From positions 57,321 to 121,320 of the forward strand of contig CALUQO010000002.1 of the NCBI GenBank assembly GCA_944322935.1: 64,000 nucleotides of DNA, read 5' to 3'. A model generated the notes under the pieces. That model saw only the letters and a program-made list of their open reading frames with translations, ran no database searches and was not told the origin of the DNA. Below, piece after piece: positions 8,009-16,543 of this stretch; position 1 is the stretch's first letter, and every line of letters begins with the position of its first letter. A program made the position numbers and the translations under genes. Source of the DNA: Candidatus Gastranaerophilales bacterium. GTDB taxonomy: Bacteria; Cyanobacteriota; Vampirovibrionia; Gastranaerophilales; Gastranaerophilaceae.

Positions 8009-9892
8009 TTGAATTTCGATAGTTTCAATAGTTTCAAAAAGAAAAATATTGAAAATTCTGCATCCGAACATCAAAACGCGGAAGACATCGGTTTTGAAAA
8101 CAAGCAATCAAACCCGATAATCCCTAGCGGACTTATTTCGAAAATCAATTCCATAAACAACAGAACCACGGCAAATCGTTTGTACGCAGGGTATAATCAT
8201 AAAACGTGGCGTACATACGAAAATATTGACTATCAAGAGGTAATAAAATTTATAAACGAGGTAACAAGGGGTAAAGACAACCGCAATGAAATGTTTTACT
8301 CCTTGCATAATATTTTTACAAATAAACTGAATGCGGCATTTTCTTCATTTGGATTGTATCATGCACAGTCAAATTGCATCAACTTTAAAATTATAGATAA
8401 AATAGGCTCAACCTTTACCTGCCGCGTGCTTTTAAACGGCTCGGACAATCCGGTTGAAAAAGCTTTTAAAACTCAAACCCCCGTTTATGAACCAAGCAAC
8501 AAGTTTTTGAATGTTCATTATCTTACCGAATCAGCCGTTGCTATTATACCGCTGTGCGCAATTAATGAATGCATAGGGATTATGCTGGTGGGGGACAACA
8601 ACTATGAATCAACACGTGATATTTATAAACTGATGGCAAATTATCTTGCGTTGTTTATCCAAAACAAAGAGCTTTCCGCTAAAGTGTTGATGAATACTGA
8701 TACCGATGCATTGACAGGACTGTTTAACCATAGAAAGTTTCAGGAAATTCTTGCCTCTGAAATAGACAAAGCCAAAAGAACACAGACTCAGACGTCTATT
8801 GTTATATTTGACATAAACAATATCTCTCAAATTAACAAGGATTTTGGTGCTGCAAAGGGCGATGAAATCATTAAACTTGTTGCCGACAAAATCAAACAGG
8901 GAATCAGAAACAACGATTCCGCAGCGCGCTATGGCGGGGATGAGATTGCTATTGTGCTGCCTGAAACAACATCATCGGAAGCAAAATACCTTGCAGAATA
9001 TTTAACCTATTCGCTTTCCTGCTGCCTTGTTGATGATGTCGGCCCGGTAAAGGCTTCTGTCGGTATTGCAACATATCCGAATTCCACTCAGGACCTTGAA
9101 AAACTTTTGATACTTGCTGAACAGGCAATGTATATTTCAAAGAGCAAAGGTTATAGAAACGGAATGTCCACTATTGTCTGCTCTGACGATTTCGATTTCT
9201 GGGATGATACTGCGTTAAGTTCATTTGCTTCTGTTATTGCCAAAAGGCATGCATCTATCGGCATAAACTTTGATGAAGAACTTGTTAACAAATTCCACAG
9301 CGAAGAAATTATAAACCAGGGGCACCTTATAGAGGTTGTAACATCACTTGCGGGTGCTATTGACGCAAAAGACGAATACACCAAAGGTCACTCTTCTGCA
9401 GTATCCAGATACTCTGAGGCGCTTGCGCGTGCATTGAATCTGCCTGAAAAGGACGTTGAAAGAATAAAACTCGGTGCACTGCTGCACGATATCGGTAAAA
9501 TCGGTATACCCGAAACAGTTCTAAAAAAGCCGTCGAAACTCACGGATGACGAATGGGAAATAATGAAACAGCATCCTATAATCGGGGCTGAAAAGGTGCT
9601 AATGCCTAATGAATCACTTCACGACCTTATTCCGATAGTAAAATATCATCACGAACACTGGGATGGTTCAGGTTACCCGCAAAAGCTTAAGGGCGAAGAA
9701 ATCCCGCTTGCGGCAAGGATTGTCTCAGTTGCTGACGCTTATCATGCTCTTATTTCCGACAGACCTTACCGTAAAGGTATGTCTAATGAAAAAGCATGCG
9801 AAATTTTGCGCATAGGTGCAGGTATTCAGTGGGATAAGGATCTGGTCAGAGAATTCATTAATATTTCGGAATCATTGTATACTATGATTTAA
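8009..9892 (+). CDS. Cyclic-di-GMP enzyme with GAF-like, GGDEF and HD-GYP domains
   Basis: A 627-residue cytosolic protein. About residues 80-220 look like a GAF-type sensor. Residues 225-385 form a GGDEF domain with active-site GGDEI (~309-313) and, five residues before it, RNND (~300-303), the inhibitory I-site RxxD. Residues 440-620 form an HD-GYP phosphodiesterase domain with LLHDIGKIGIP and HHEHWDGSGYP. Both catalytic motifs look intact, so the protein can in principle both make and break cyclic-di-GMP, as is known for such hybrids. It starts at TTG behind AGGAAGG eight bases upstream. No transmembrane segment is seen. It stands alone between truB and a long gene-free gap. Confidence 0.92.
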   Translation: MNFDSFNSFKKKNIENSASEHQNAEDIGFENKQSNPIIPSGLISKINSINNRTTANRLYAGYNHKTWRTYENIDYQEVIKFINEVTRGKDNRNEMFYSLHNIFTNKLNAAFSSFGLYHAQSNCINFKIIDKIGSTFTCRVLLNGSDNPVEKAFKTQTPVYEPSNKFLNVHYLTESAVAIIPLCAINECIGIMLVGDNNYESTRDIYKLMANYLALFIQNKELSAKVLMNTDTDALTGLFNHRKFQEILASEIDKAKRTQTQTSIVIFDINNISQINKDFGAAKGDEIIKLVADKIKQGIRNNDSAARYGGDEIAIVLPETTSSEAKYLAEYLTYSLSCCLVDDVGPVKASVGIATYPNSTQDLEKLLILAEQAMYISKSKGYRNGMSTIVCSDDFDFWDDTALSSFASVIAKRHASIGINFDEELVNKFHSEEIINQGHLIEVVTSLAGAIDAKDEYTKGHSSAVSRYSEALARALNLPEKDVERIKLGALLHDIGKIGIPETVLKKPSKLTDDEWEIMKQHPIIGAEKVLMPNESLHDLIPIVKYHHEHWDGSGYPQKLKGEEIPLAARIVSVADAYHALISDRPYRKGMSNEKACEILRIGAGIQWDKDLVREFINISESLYTMI

Positions 9893-10515
9893 TGGCTTTT
9901 TATATATTAAAATTCCCTGATAAACAGACTATATATGGCTCCGGTCGACTTCAGTATGTACTTCAATAAACTTATTGCTTCCGGATTTTTGGCATGCGGT
10001 ATTGCGATTTTTAGAGACAATTGTCTATATCAAAACGATATATATCGAATATCAGGGCATTCATTTTTAAAATACCTGAAATTCTATTTATTATTGAATA
10101 TTGCCCTGTTTTCCATAAAACGAATTGTAACAATTTCTACACATTTTGGCAAAATTTGCAAAAAAAATGTTTAAAAATTTGAAAAATGGGTATTTATATA
10201 TTAGTGAAGGTTTCATGCTTTTAAAAAAGAGATGAGCAATTTTGCCGAATACATTAAAAAGACTATTTCGCAGAATATTTCACTAACAAAACGGCTCTGT
10301 ACCATGTAATGGTATGACCGACAGGAGCCTTTATAGAACTATAGAAACCGAAGTTATTGCAGTTAAGTAGTACGTAAGCGTAATAAACTTTGTCAATTTT
10401 TTATCCCCAAATTGTAAAGTTTTTTTACATAATTTAAAAATAAGCGCAATTAAATTTCTTCACTGTATTTCTATTAGGCACCACAACATTAATAACAAAA
10501 AAAGGAGTAAATTTC
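9893..10515 (+). other. 620-base gene-free region with structured leader candidates
   Basis: No convincing coding frame. At 10293-10329 a nested hairpin forms: GGCTC-TGT pairs with ACA-G-GAGCC and encloses ACCAT-gta-ATGGT plus an unpaired ATGACCG. It is followed by ACCGAAG (10347-10353) and GCAGTTAA ... CGTAAGCG (10359-10380), which loosely resemble the 3' conserved blocks of the ydaO-type (cyclic-di-AMP) riboswitch. A TTGTAAA/TTTACAT element lies at 10412-10430. The stretch is probably the promoter and long 5' leader of the 799-residue protein. The riboswitch idea is weak because the 5' ydaO blocks are not seen. Confidence 0.4.
10412..10430. promoter_or_regulatory. TTGTAAA-N5-TTTACAT element
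   Basis: Inverted-repeat-like element 86 bases before the ATG of the 799-residue coiled-coil gene. An almost identical element with a 6-base spacer is found at 16461-16480, 64 bases before the HEMGH gene. Candidate shared operator or promoter part; no regulator is known. Confidence 0.35.
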
Positions 10516-12915
10516 ATGACTATTGATGGTATTAATTTTCTCAAGCTTTTTAAGAAATCAGATGTAAAAGATGCATCTAACAAAGAAGCTTCCAAAAAGA
10601 ACTCTGTCGAACCGGAAATGACAGATGCAGAAAAAACCGCATTAGACAGAATCAGAGACAGTGCACTGGCAGGCTACGTACTCGGACTTATGAAGGTAAC
10701 AGGCGGTCTTGCAGGCGCAGGCGGTATGGCTGCTACATTACAAAGCTGCGGTGACATTTCACAAAATCAGGATGTTGATATTGATATGGCTCCGATTTTG
10801 GAAAAATTGGATTCAATGATGAAAATCTTGCAGCAAAACTCAGAACAAATGCAGCAGATGCTTGAGTACATGCAAGAGATGAATTCCGATAATAAAACAT
10901 TAATCAGTCTTGTAAAAGATATTATTAATCAAAATAAAGACATAACTTCTATCTTGAACTCAATTGACGGTACAACACAGTCTATTGAATCCGCTATCGT
11001 TAGAATTGTTGCATTGCTTGAAGATGCAAACGCTAACGACCAGGAATTTTTAAACAAATTAGACCAGATTATCAACGGTCAGTCAGAATCAATAGACAAA
11101 TTGAACCAGATTTTGCAGGCAAATAAAGAGCAGAACCAGTTGTTAATCAATATGGAAAAATTACTGGAAACACTGAATGAAACTGACAAGAACATTTATA
11201 ACACAGTTAATGATATTTACAATGAATTCCAAAACGGCAACACTTCTCACTCAGAAATGCTTGAACAGATTCTCAGCGCAATCCAGAATAACGGTAATAT
11301 CAGCTCTGAAATTTTAGCAGCAATTGCAGATTTATCACAGAAGCTTGAAAACGGTCAAATTACAGAATCTGAAATGCTTAACCAGATTATCAACTTATTG
11401 GCAAGCATTGACAACAAGCTCGACGGTTTGAAAGATGCAGTTGATCAGATTAAGACGGAATTCCCGGATCTTGCGGGAAAAATTGACCAGTTCATCGCTG
11501 CATACGAGCAGGGTACAATGAATGAACAAGATTTGTTAAAACAAATCCTTGCTGCAATGCAGGAAGTGTCCGGCGGTAATCCCGAATTCAATACAAAACT
11601 CGATGAAATCCTTGCAGCAATCAATCAGGGCAACATGACTGTTTCCGCAGCTATGGATAAAGTTATTGAATTGTTAGGTCAAATTGAAGCTAACACCGGT
11701 GCTATACTTGAGGCAATCAACAAATTGGCAACAGAAGTAGGCAACCTGAATGCAAACTTTGAAAACAATCAGGAAGCAATTCTTGACGGATTGGGCGATA
11801 TCAATGACGGTATCGGCAGCATCAACGGCAAACTGGATCAGGTAATTTCCAACCAGGAACAAAACAACGCAACTACACTGGAAATTTCGCAAAAAATGGA
11901 CGAAATGTATGCCCAGTTAGAACAAATAAACAACAAAACATTAACAATCGATCAAGTAAAAGATATGCTTGGACCAATGTATGACGAGCTTAAACAATAC
12001 CTCGATAACATTTCAGGCAATCAGATTACAGTAGGTGACTTAGAAGCAATTCTTGAAGCTCACGGAACAGATCTTACAAGAACAAACGCTTTACTCGAAA
12101 CTCTTGTAAGCCTTGTTTCCAACCTTGACCTAGGCGGCGGTTCTGCAGGTGACAATTCTTCCGCATTAAAAGAAATTGCTGATGCAATTAAAGAATTCCA
12201 GAACCAGAGCAACGCTAACAGTGCTCAGGTAATAGCTAACCTTGAAGCTGTTCTTGAAAGATTAGCAAGCATGGAAGGTTCTTTAGATGCTATTGTCACA
12301 ACAGGTAACGATATCAAGAGCCAGTTAGACAGAGCTATGTCATCTGCAACTACATACGGCAACAGATTACTCGATGAATTGCAGAATATCAGCGGCAATA
12401 TGGTTAATAAAACCACCCTGCAGGTATACCTTGACAGCTATACAGAATACCTGCAAAAAGCAGAACAGGCAAGACAAGAACAGCACGCAGTCCTGCAGGC
12501 TATCCTTGATAACATGGGTCAGGGCGGCAACGGCGGAGGCCTTACAATTGACCAGTTAAAAGAAATTATCCCGAATTACACGGATATTTTGAATGAAATC
12601 AGTGACAAGATAGGCAACCTTGTTACTTCGGCAGACCTCGAAGCATTCTTTGAAGACAATGCCGTTGACCTTTCAAGAACAAATGCCTTGCTTGAAACTC
12701 TTGTAAGCCTTGTTTCTAACCTCGATACTTCGGGTGTAAATTCAGCTCAATTGAACAGCACTTTAAATGAAATCCGTCAGGAAATTCAAAACCAAAAAGC
12801 ACCTACAGAAGAACAGGTTCAAACATTGATTGATTTGGTTAAAGATGCTCAAAGCAATACTCAAACCAGATCAGCAGGCGGTGATTACTACCATCAAGGT
12901 TGGAGATACAACTAA
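10516..12915 (+). CDS. Long repetitive coiled-coil protein with a hydrophobic N-terminal segment
   Basis: A 799-residue protein starting after AAAGGAGTAAATTTC. Residues ~50-75 form a glycine-rich hydrophobic stretch (GYVLGLMKVTGGLAGAGG) ending at LQSCG. From ~85 to ~770 it is almost entirely heptad-like helix rich in Asn, Gln, Leu and Ile with recurring units such as LDQIINGQSE, LEQILSAIQNN and LDEILAAINQGN. Two long segments are near copies: both have an acidic DLEA start, then RTNALLETLVSLVSNLD (near residues 525-540 and 725-740). The end is GGDYYHQGWRYN. No family was recognised. It resembles surface fibres or tethering coiled coils. It stands alone and ends at a strong terminator. Confidence 0.85.
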   Translation: MTIDGINFLKLFKKSDVKDASNKEASKKNSVEPEMTDAEKTALDRIRDSALAGYVLGLMKVTGGLAGAGGMAATLQSCGDISQNQDVDIDMAPILEKLDSMMKILQQNSEQMQQMLEYMQEMNSDNKTLISLVKDIINQNKDITSILNSIDGTTQSIESAIVRIVALLEDANANDQEFLNKLDQIINGQSESIDKLNQILQANKEQNQLLINMEKLLETLNETDKNIYNTVNDIYNEFQNGNTSHSEMLEQILSAIQNNGNISSEILAAIADLSQKLENGQITESEMLNQIINLLASIDNKLDGLKDAVDQIKTEFPDLAGKIDQFIAAYEQGTMNEQDLLKQILAAMQEVSGGNPEFNTKLDEILAAINQGNMTVSAAMDKVIELLGQIEANTGAILEAINKLATEVGNLNANFENNQEAILDGLGDINDGIGSINGKLDQVISNQEQNNATTLEISQKMDEMYAQLEQINNKTLTIDQVKDMLGPMYDELKQYLDNISGNQITVGDLEAILEAHGTDLTRTNALLETLVSLVSNLDLGGGSAGDNSSALKEIADAIKEFQNQSNANSAQVIANLEAVLERLASMEGSLDAIVTTGNDIKSQLDRAMSSATTYGNRLLDELQNISGNMVNKTTLQVYLDSYTEYLQKAEQARQEQHAVLQAILDNMGQGGNGGGLTIDQLKEIIPNYTDILNEISDKIGNLVTSADLEAFFEDNAVDLSRTNALLETLVSLVSNLDTSGVNSAQLNSTLNEIRQEIQNQKAPTEEQVQTLIDLVKDAQSNTQTRSAGGDYYHQGWRYN

Positions 12916-12921
12916 TAAAAA

Positions 12922-12942
12922 GCATTAATTAAAAATTAATGC
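12922..12942. terminator. Perfect hairpin just after the coiled-coil gene
   Basis: GCATTAATT, loop AAA, AATTAATGC. It lies seven bases after the stop codon, upstream of the GC-rich terminator at 12949. It has no T-run, so it more likely protects or pauses the transcript than ends it. Confidence 0.4.
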
Positions 12943-12948
12943 AATCTT

Positions 12949-12986
12949 AAAACCGGCCGGAGATTATCTTCCGACCGGTTTTTTTA
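12949..12986 (+). terminator. Rho-independent terminator
   Basis: AAACCGGCCGG, a loop containing the partly paired AGATTATCTT, then CCGACCGGTTTTTTT. A strong GC-rich stem with a run of seven T ends the coiled-coil gene transcript. Confidence 0.85.
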
Positions 12987-13157
12987 TGTGCAATCCAATA
13001 GAAATAAAACGTGTGTCTCCATTCGTCTATTGAGCGTATTCAGATTCACAAAATCAAAAAAAGATGAGATTTGTTTTGTTGTATATAACCTAATATTCCG
13101 CTCTAACTTATTTTTTTCGAACAATGCACCGCACACATGCACAAAAGCTTTTACATA

Positions 13158-13751
13158 CTAAAAGATAAATTTTTTTACCTTAAATAACTCTTTTAATTCG
13201 CCCGACTTTGTAACTTTTTCTATAATTGCCAAAATTTCTTGCAGCTCTTCATTCGACGGTATTTTTATTTGTGAAGGCAGCTTAATATCCGCTGTTGTTT
13301 TGGCATTAACAAGAAAGTCATTTTCCGTCAAAAAAACTTTGTAAACCAGCATAACATCAGCCCAATCTGCAGGAATGTTACAGGTTTTGTGAAGATAATA
13401 CTGACAATCTTTTTTCAATTTGTCTATGTAGTTTATTGCATAATTTACTTCAAACAGCATTGCCTCATCATCTACGCTTTTTCCGAGGTATGCGTTGTCG
13501 AGTATTTCTTTTGGGTCGTCTTTAAAATTTTGTGTAATAAAAACTGCCCACAAAAGACATCCCAGATAAAAAGATACTGTTTGCTCCAAAAGTTTTAAAA
13601 GCTGAGGATACATAATCTGGAACTTAAATTTTCTTTGATGAGGTGCTTTTATTGAAAAAAGCATGTTATGCGCAGCATCAATATTTTGCGCAAACGGAAT
13701 TAAAAACTTTGAATACCCCGGGTCAAATAACACACCTTTGGAAAAATCCAT
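13158..13751 (-). CDS. Hypothetical protein
   Basis: A 197-residue soluble protein of unknown family. The start at 13751 (MDFSKGVLFDPGYSKFLIPF) has GAGGA five bases upstream; a frame extension to 13778 lacks a ribosome site. It is mostly helical with Leu-rich segments (LKLLEQTVSFYLGCLLWAVF) and a Lys-rich tail ending KEVKKFIF-like. No signal peptide and no catalytic motif recognised. It is divergent from the CoA-dehydratase activator gene. Confidence 0.65.
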   Translation of the reverse strand: MDFSKGVLFDPGYSKFLIPFAQNIDAAHNMLFSIKAPHQRKFKFQIMYPQLLKLLEQTVSFYLGCLLWAVFITQNFKDDPKEILDNAYLGKSVDDEAMLFEVNYAINYIDKLKKDCQYYLHKTCNIPADWADVMLVYKVFLTENDFLVNAKTTADIKLPSQIKIPSNEELQEILAIIEKVTKSGELKELFKVKKFIF

Positions 13752-13868
13752 ACATTCCTCAACTTTTCTTAATAACATAATAATTATATTATTTTTTAAG
13801 ATAAAAATAAAGTTTGAAATCCCGCTTTGTTTTTTATATTATTGAAATTGGTAAGAGAGAGGGAAAAA

Positions 13869-14873
13869 ATGTCGTTAAACGTATATTTAGGGATTGACGT
13901 AGGTTCTGTAACAACAAAACTCGCTCTTGTTGATGAAACAGGCAAATACGTTGACAGTTATATGCTCAGGACTGCAGGTAAACCTGTTATAGCAGTTCAA
14001 ACTGGCATGAGAGAACTGATTAATAAAGCTATATGCGAATATAATATTCAAGGTGTAGGCACAACAGGCAGCGGCAGAAACCTTGCCGGTGCACTGGTAG
14101 GGGCGGATGTTATTAAAAATGAAATCACCGCTCACGCAGTTGCCGCAAGCACCTATGTCCCCGGCGTTCAGACCATTCTTGAAATCGGCGGACAGGACAG
14201 CAAAATTATTATATTAAGAGACGGTATTGTAACCGACTTTGCAATGAATACGGTTTGTGCAGCAGGTACCGGAAGTTTTCTTGACCAGCAGGCAAACAGA
14301 TTGAACGTGCCTATTGCAGAGTTTGGCGAAACCGCTTTAAAATCCACAAACCCTGCACGTATTGCGGGACGCTGCGGCGTTTTTGCCGAAAGCGATCTTA
14401 TCCATAAGCAGCAGCTGGGGTATCCGGTAGAAGATTTGTTATACGGCCTTTGTCAGGCTCTTGTAAGAAACTACCTGAGCAACCTTGCGCTTGGTAAAGA
14501 ACTTTTGCCTACGGTATCCTTCCAGGGCGGTGTTGCCACAAACTCCGGCATGGTTAAAGCCTTTGAAGAAGCCCTTGGCACCAAAATTGTTGTTCCTGAT
14601 AATCACCAGACAATGGGTGCGATAGGGGCTGCGCTGCTGGCAATGGAAAACCACCAGTACACCGATAACAAAACCAAGTTCAAGGGCTGGGAAGTCGGCA
14701 ATATGCACTTTAATTCAATCACCAACCAGTGCACAGGGTGTTCCAACAACTGCGAGGTCATCACTATTGTGGAGGGTGAAATGCCTGCCGAGCACCCCAA
14801 AGATATCAAGGATATCAAGGGCAATATTATCGCCAGATGGGGCGGCACATGCGGCAGATGGGATATTTCATAA
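13869..14873 (+). CDS. BadF/HgdC-family ATPase, 2-hydroxyacyl-CoA dehydratase activator-like
   Basis: A 334-residue ASKHA-fold ATPase. The family uses ATP to inject an electron into 2-hydroxyacyl-CoA dehydratases or benzoyl-CoA-type reductases. Seen: GIDVGSVTTKLALVD (phosphate 1), IEIGGQDSK-type LEIGGQDSKIIIL (phosphate 2), and the two cysteines that bridge one [4Fe-4S] cluster across the dimer in other members, NTVCAAGTGSF and GRCGVFAESDLIHKQQ. The start at 13869 follows GAGAGAGGGA. Odd: a C-terminal extension carries further cysteines (CTGCSNNC and GGTCGRW), and there is no dehydratase subunit gene next to it. It may serve a partner encoded elsewhere or be the front part of a split large activase. 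Confidence 0.88.
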   Translation: MSLNVYLGIDVGSVTTKLALVDETGKYVDSYMLRTAGKPVIAVQTGMRELINKAICEYNIQGVGTTGSGRNLAGALVGADVIKNEITAHAVAASTYVPGVQTILEIGGQDSKIIILRDGIVTDFAMNTVCAAGTGSFLDQQANRLNVPIAEFGETALKSTNPARIAGRCGVFAESDLIHKQQLGYPVEDLLYGLCQALVRNYLSNLALGKELLPTVSFQGGVATNSGMVKAFEEALGTKIVVPDNHQTMGAIGAALLAMENHQYTDNKTKFKGWEVGNMHFNSITNQCTGCSNNCEVITIVEGEMPAEHPKDIKDIKGNIIARWGGTCGRWDIS

Positions 14874-14885
14874 TACAGTTTATAA

Positions 14886-14916
14886 AAAGGGATACCGTTT
14901 CGGTGTCCCTTTTTTA
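14886..14916 (+). terminator. Rho-independent terminator
   Basis: AAAGGGATACCG, loop TTT, CGGTGTCCCTTTTTT, starting 12 bases after the activator stop. Strong stem with T-run. Confidence 0.9.
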
Positions 14917-14994
14917 CTGATAAAAATCAATTTTAAAAAATTAATATTAGGTTACAAATCAGCAAAAAAATATTATCAGGGATATTAAAACACT

Positions 14995-16440
14995 ATGAAT
15001 ATTAGCGCTATACATTCAAGATTTTTTTACGACAAGGCTCCTGTGCAGAATACGGGGTATAATCCGCAACATCCTGCCATAAACAAGTTTTTGTTAAAAC
15101 TCCATTCTCAACCTGCAATGGATACGGTGTCGTTTAAAAGAGCGCCTTCTTCGCAGGGCACGCCTTTTGTGCATGACCCCAGAGAACTCGACCTGCACTG
15201 CGGCTGCTGCGGAAAGCTTATGTTGAAAAATTCAGTAGTACAAAAATTTATGGATGACAAAGTGTATTTCCCCGCATATATTGCATTGGATAGGATTAAA
15301 TACGAGCAAAACTTTAAGCTAAGGGAACAACCGCTTGCAATGCAAAGAGCCTATTCATTTATAAAAAATGAAGCCAACAAACACAAAGATATGAATATGG
15401 ACGAACTTTTACAAACGGAAAAAGTTGCAAATTACAGACGTAATAACTCAAGAGCGCAATACAAAGCAATCGGCGAATTAAGAGACAGATGCAGAGTTGT
15501 AACGCATAATATAGATTACCTTGTTGATGAAATCGATAAACTTAACCCTGATTTTCAAAATACGGAGGCAGCAGTTTTTCAGGAACTGAAAATGCATGCA
15601 AGACTGAATCCCACAAACTCCATAAAAAATATTTTGACCAAACCTGAAATTAGGGAATACTATCTTGTAAAACTGCAGAAAAAACAGAATGCAAAACTGA
15701 AAAAAATTACCCCTCTTATTCAGCAGCTCAGCCCTCAATATGCAAGAAGAGCAAACAATGCGTTGGAACAGTCTTATCGGATTTTTAACAATGAAAGCTC
15801 TGATATTATGCATAAACGTCAGCGAGTAATAGATCTTTTTGCAAGGGCGCTTGCTCCAATGCCGTTTGAAACGTCTACGGATAGACCGGTTGCGGATTTG
15901 ATTATGAAAAGACTCGAGAGTCTGCCGGATTCCAAAAATGATGCTAACGCCTTTATTGTAAAATACGGACCGAGGGGTTCCAACAAATTTGTTGAGGTTC
16001 TTGTAAAACGCTTGAGAAACACTAAAGAACACGTAAAACCGCAGCACAGAGAAGGCGACAACGGTGAAAGCGATAAGAAAAATTACATCTATCTTTGCGG
16101 AAAATGCAACCACGAAAGAAAAACCCAAAAGTATGACGAATTCATAGAAAAACATCCGCAAATGCCTCAAAATACTCAAAACCAGATTGATGAAATCTGT
16201 GATTTCATCAATCAAGGTATCCTTGATGACTATGACACCTGGCCGAACGATATCAGAGAACCTCTAGGGGAAGAATCTGAGGGATTAATAATAATCGATA
16301 CGAACAAACTGAACCTTGAACAGGCTCGCAAAAATAGGGCAGAAAGGCTTGCCGCATTTGTTGAGGAACAAAAACGTGCGGTTGAAACTCCGGATACTCT
16401 TATGACAGGCCCCTACAGACGCCACGGAAAAAAGAAGTAA
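14995..16440 (+). CDS. HNH-like nuclease-fold protein with an N-terminal VSFKR motif
   Basis: A 481-residue protein without a signal peptide. It opens MNISAIHSRFF, has a polar leader, then TVSFKRA (residues 44-50), a motif shared with other proteins in the window. A CxCC group (HCGCCGK, 69-72) lies near the N-terminus. Residues ~340-376 read like an HNH core: KEHVKPQHR (His 346), an Asn, then LCGKCNHER with Cys 368 and 371. In HNH proteins such CxxC pairs bind a zinc that supports the fold; here the pairs are separated by about 270 mainly helical residues. I infer a DNA- or RNA-cleaving effector, but catalysis is not shown. No immunity partner is visible. Confidence 0.68.
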   Translation: MNISAIHSRFFYDKAPVQNTGYNPQHPAINKFLLKLHSQPAMDTVSFKRAPSSQGTPFVHDPRELDLHCGCCGKLMLKNSVVQKFMDDKVYFPAYIALDRIKYEQNFKLREQPLAMQRAYSFIKNEANKHKDMNMDELLQTEKVANYRRNNSRAQYKAIGELRDRCRVVTHNIDYLVDEIDKLNPDFQNTEAAVFQELKMHARLNPTNSIKNILTKPEIREYYLVKLQKKQNAKLKKITPLIQQLSPQYARRANNALEQSYRIFNNESSDIMHKRQRVIDLFARALAPMPFETSTDRPVADLIMKRLESLPDSKNDANAFIVKYGPRGSNKFVEVLVKRLRNTKEHVKPQHREGDNGESDKKNYIYLCGKCNHERKTQKYDEFIEKHPQMPQNTQNQIDEICDFINQGILDDYDTWPNDIREPLGEESEGLIIIDTNKLNLEQARKNRAERLAAFVEEQKRAVETPDTLMTGPYRRHGKKK

Positions 16441-16460
16441 AAACAAATAACTGATAAAAA

Positions 16461-16480
16461 TTGTAAAAACTTTTTTACAT
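16461..16480. promoter_or_regulatory. TTGTAAA-N6-TTTACAT element
   Basis: Lies 64 bases before the TTG of the HEMGH gene and matches the element at 10412-10430 apart from one spacer base. Could be an operator or simply a shared AT-rich promoter feature. Confidence 0.35.
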
Positions 16481-16543
16481 TATGGCAATAATTTTTATTT
16501 ATCTATTTTATTAATATGTAATTGCAGTGTAAGGAAGTTTATT

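Noticed and set aside
9935..10174. Possible 79-residue protein in the gene-free gap
   Set aside because: Poor ribosome site, composition of AT-rich non-coding DNA, no family match; treated as part of the leader region.
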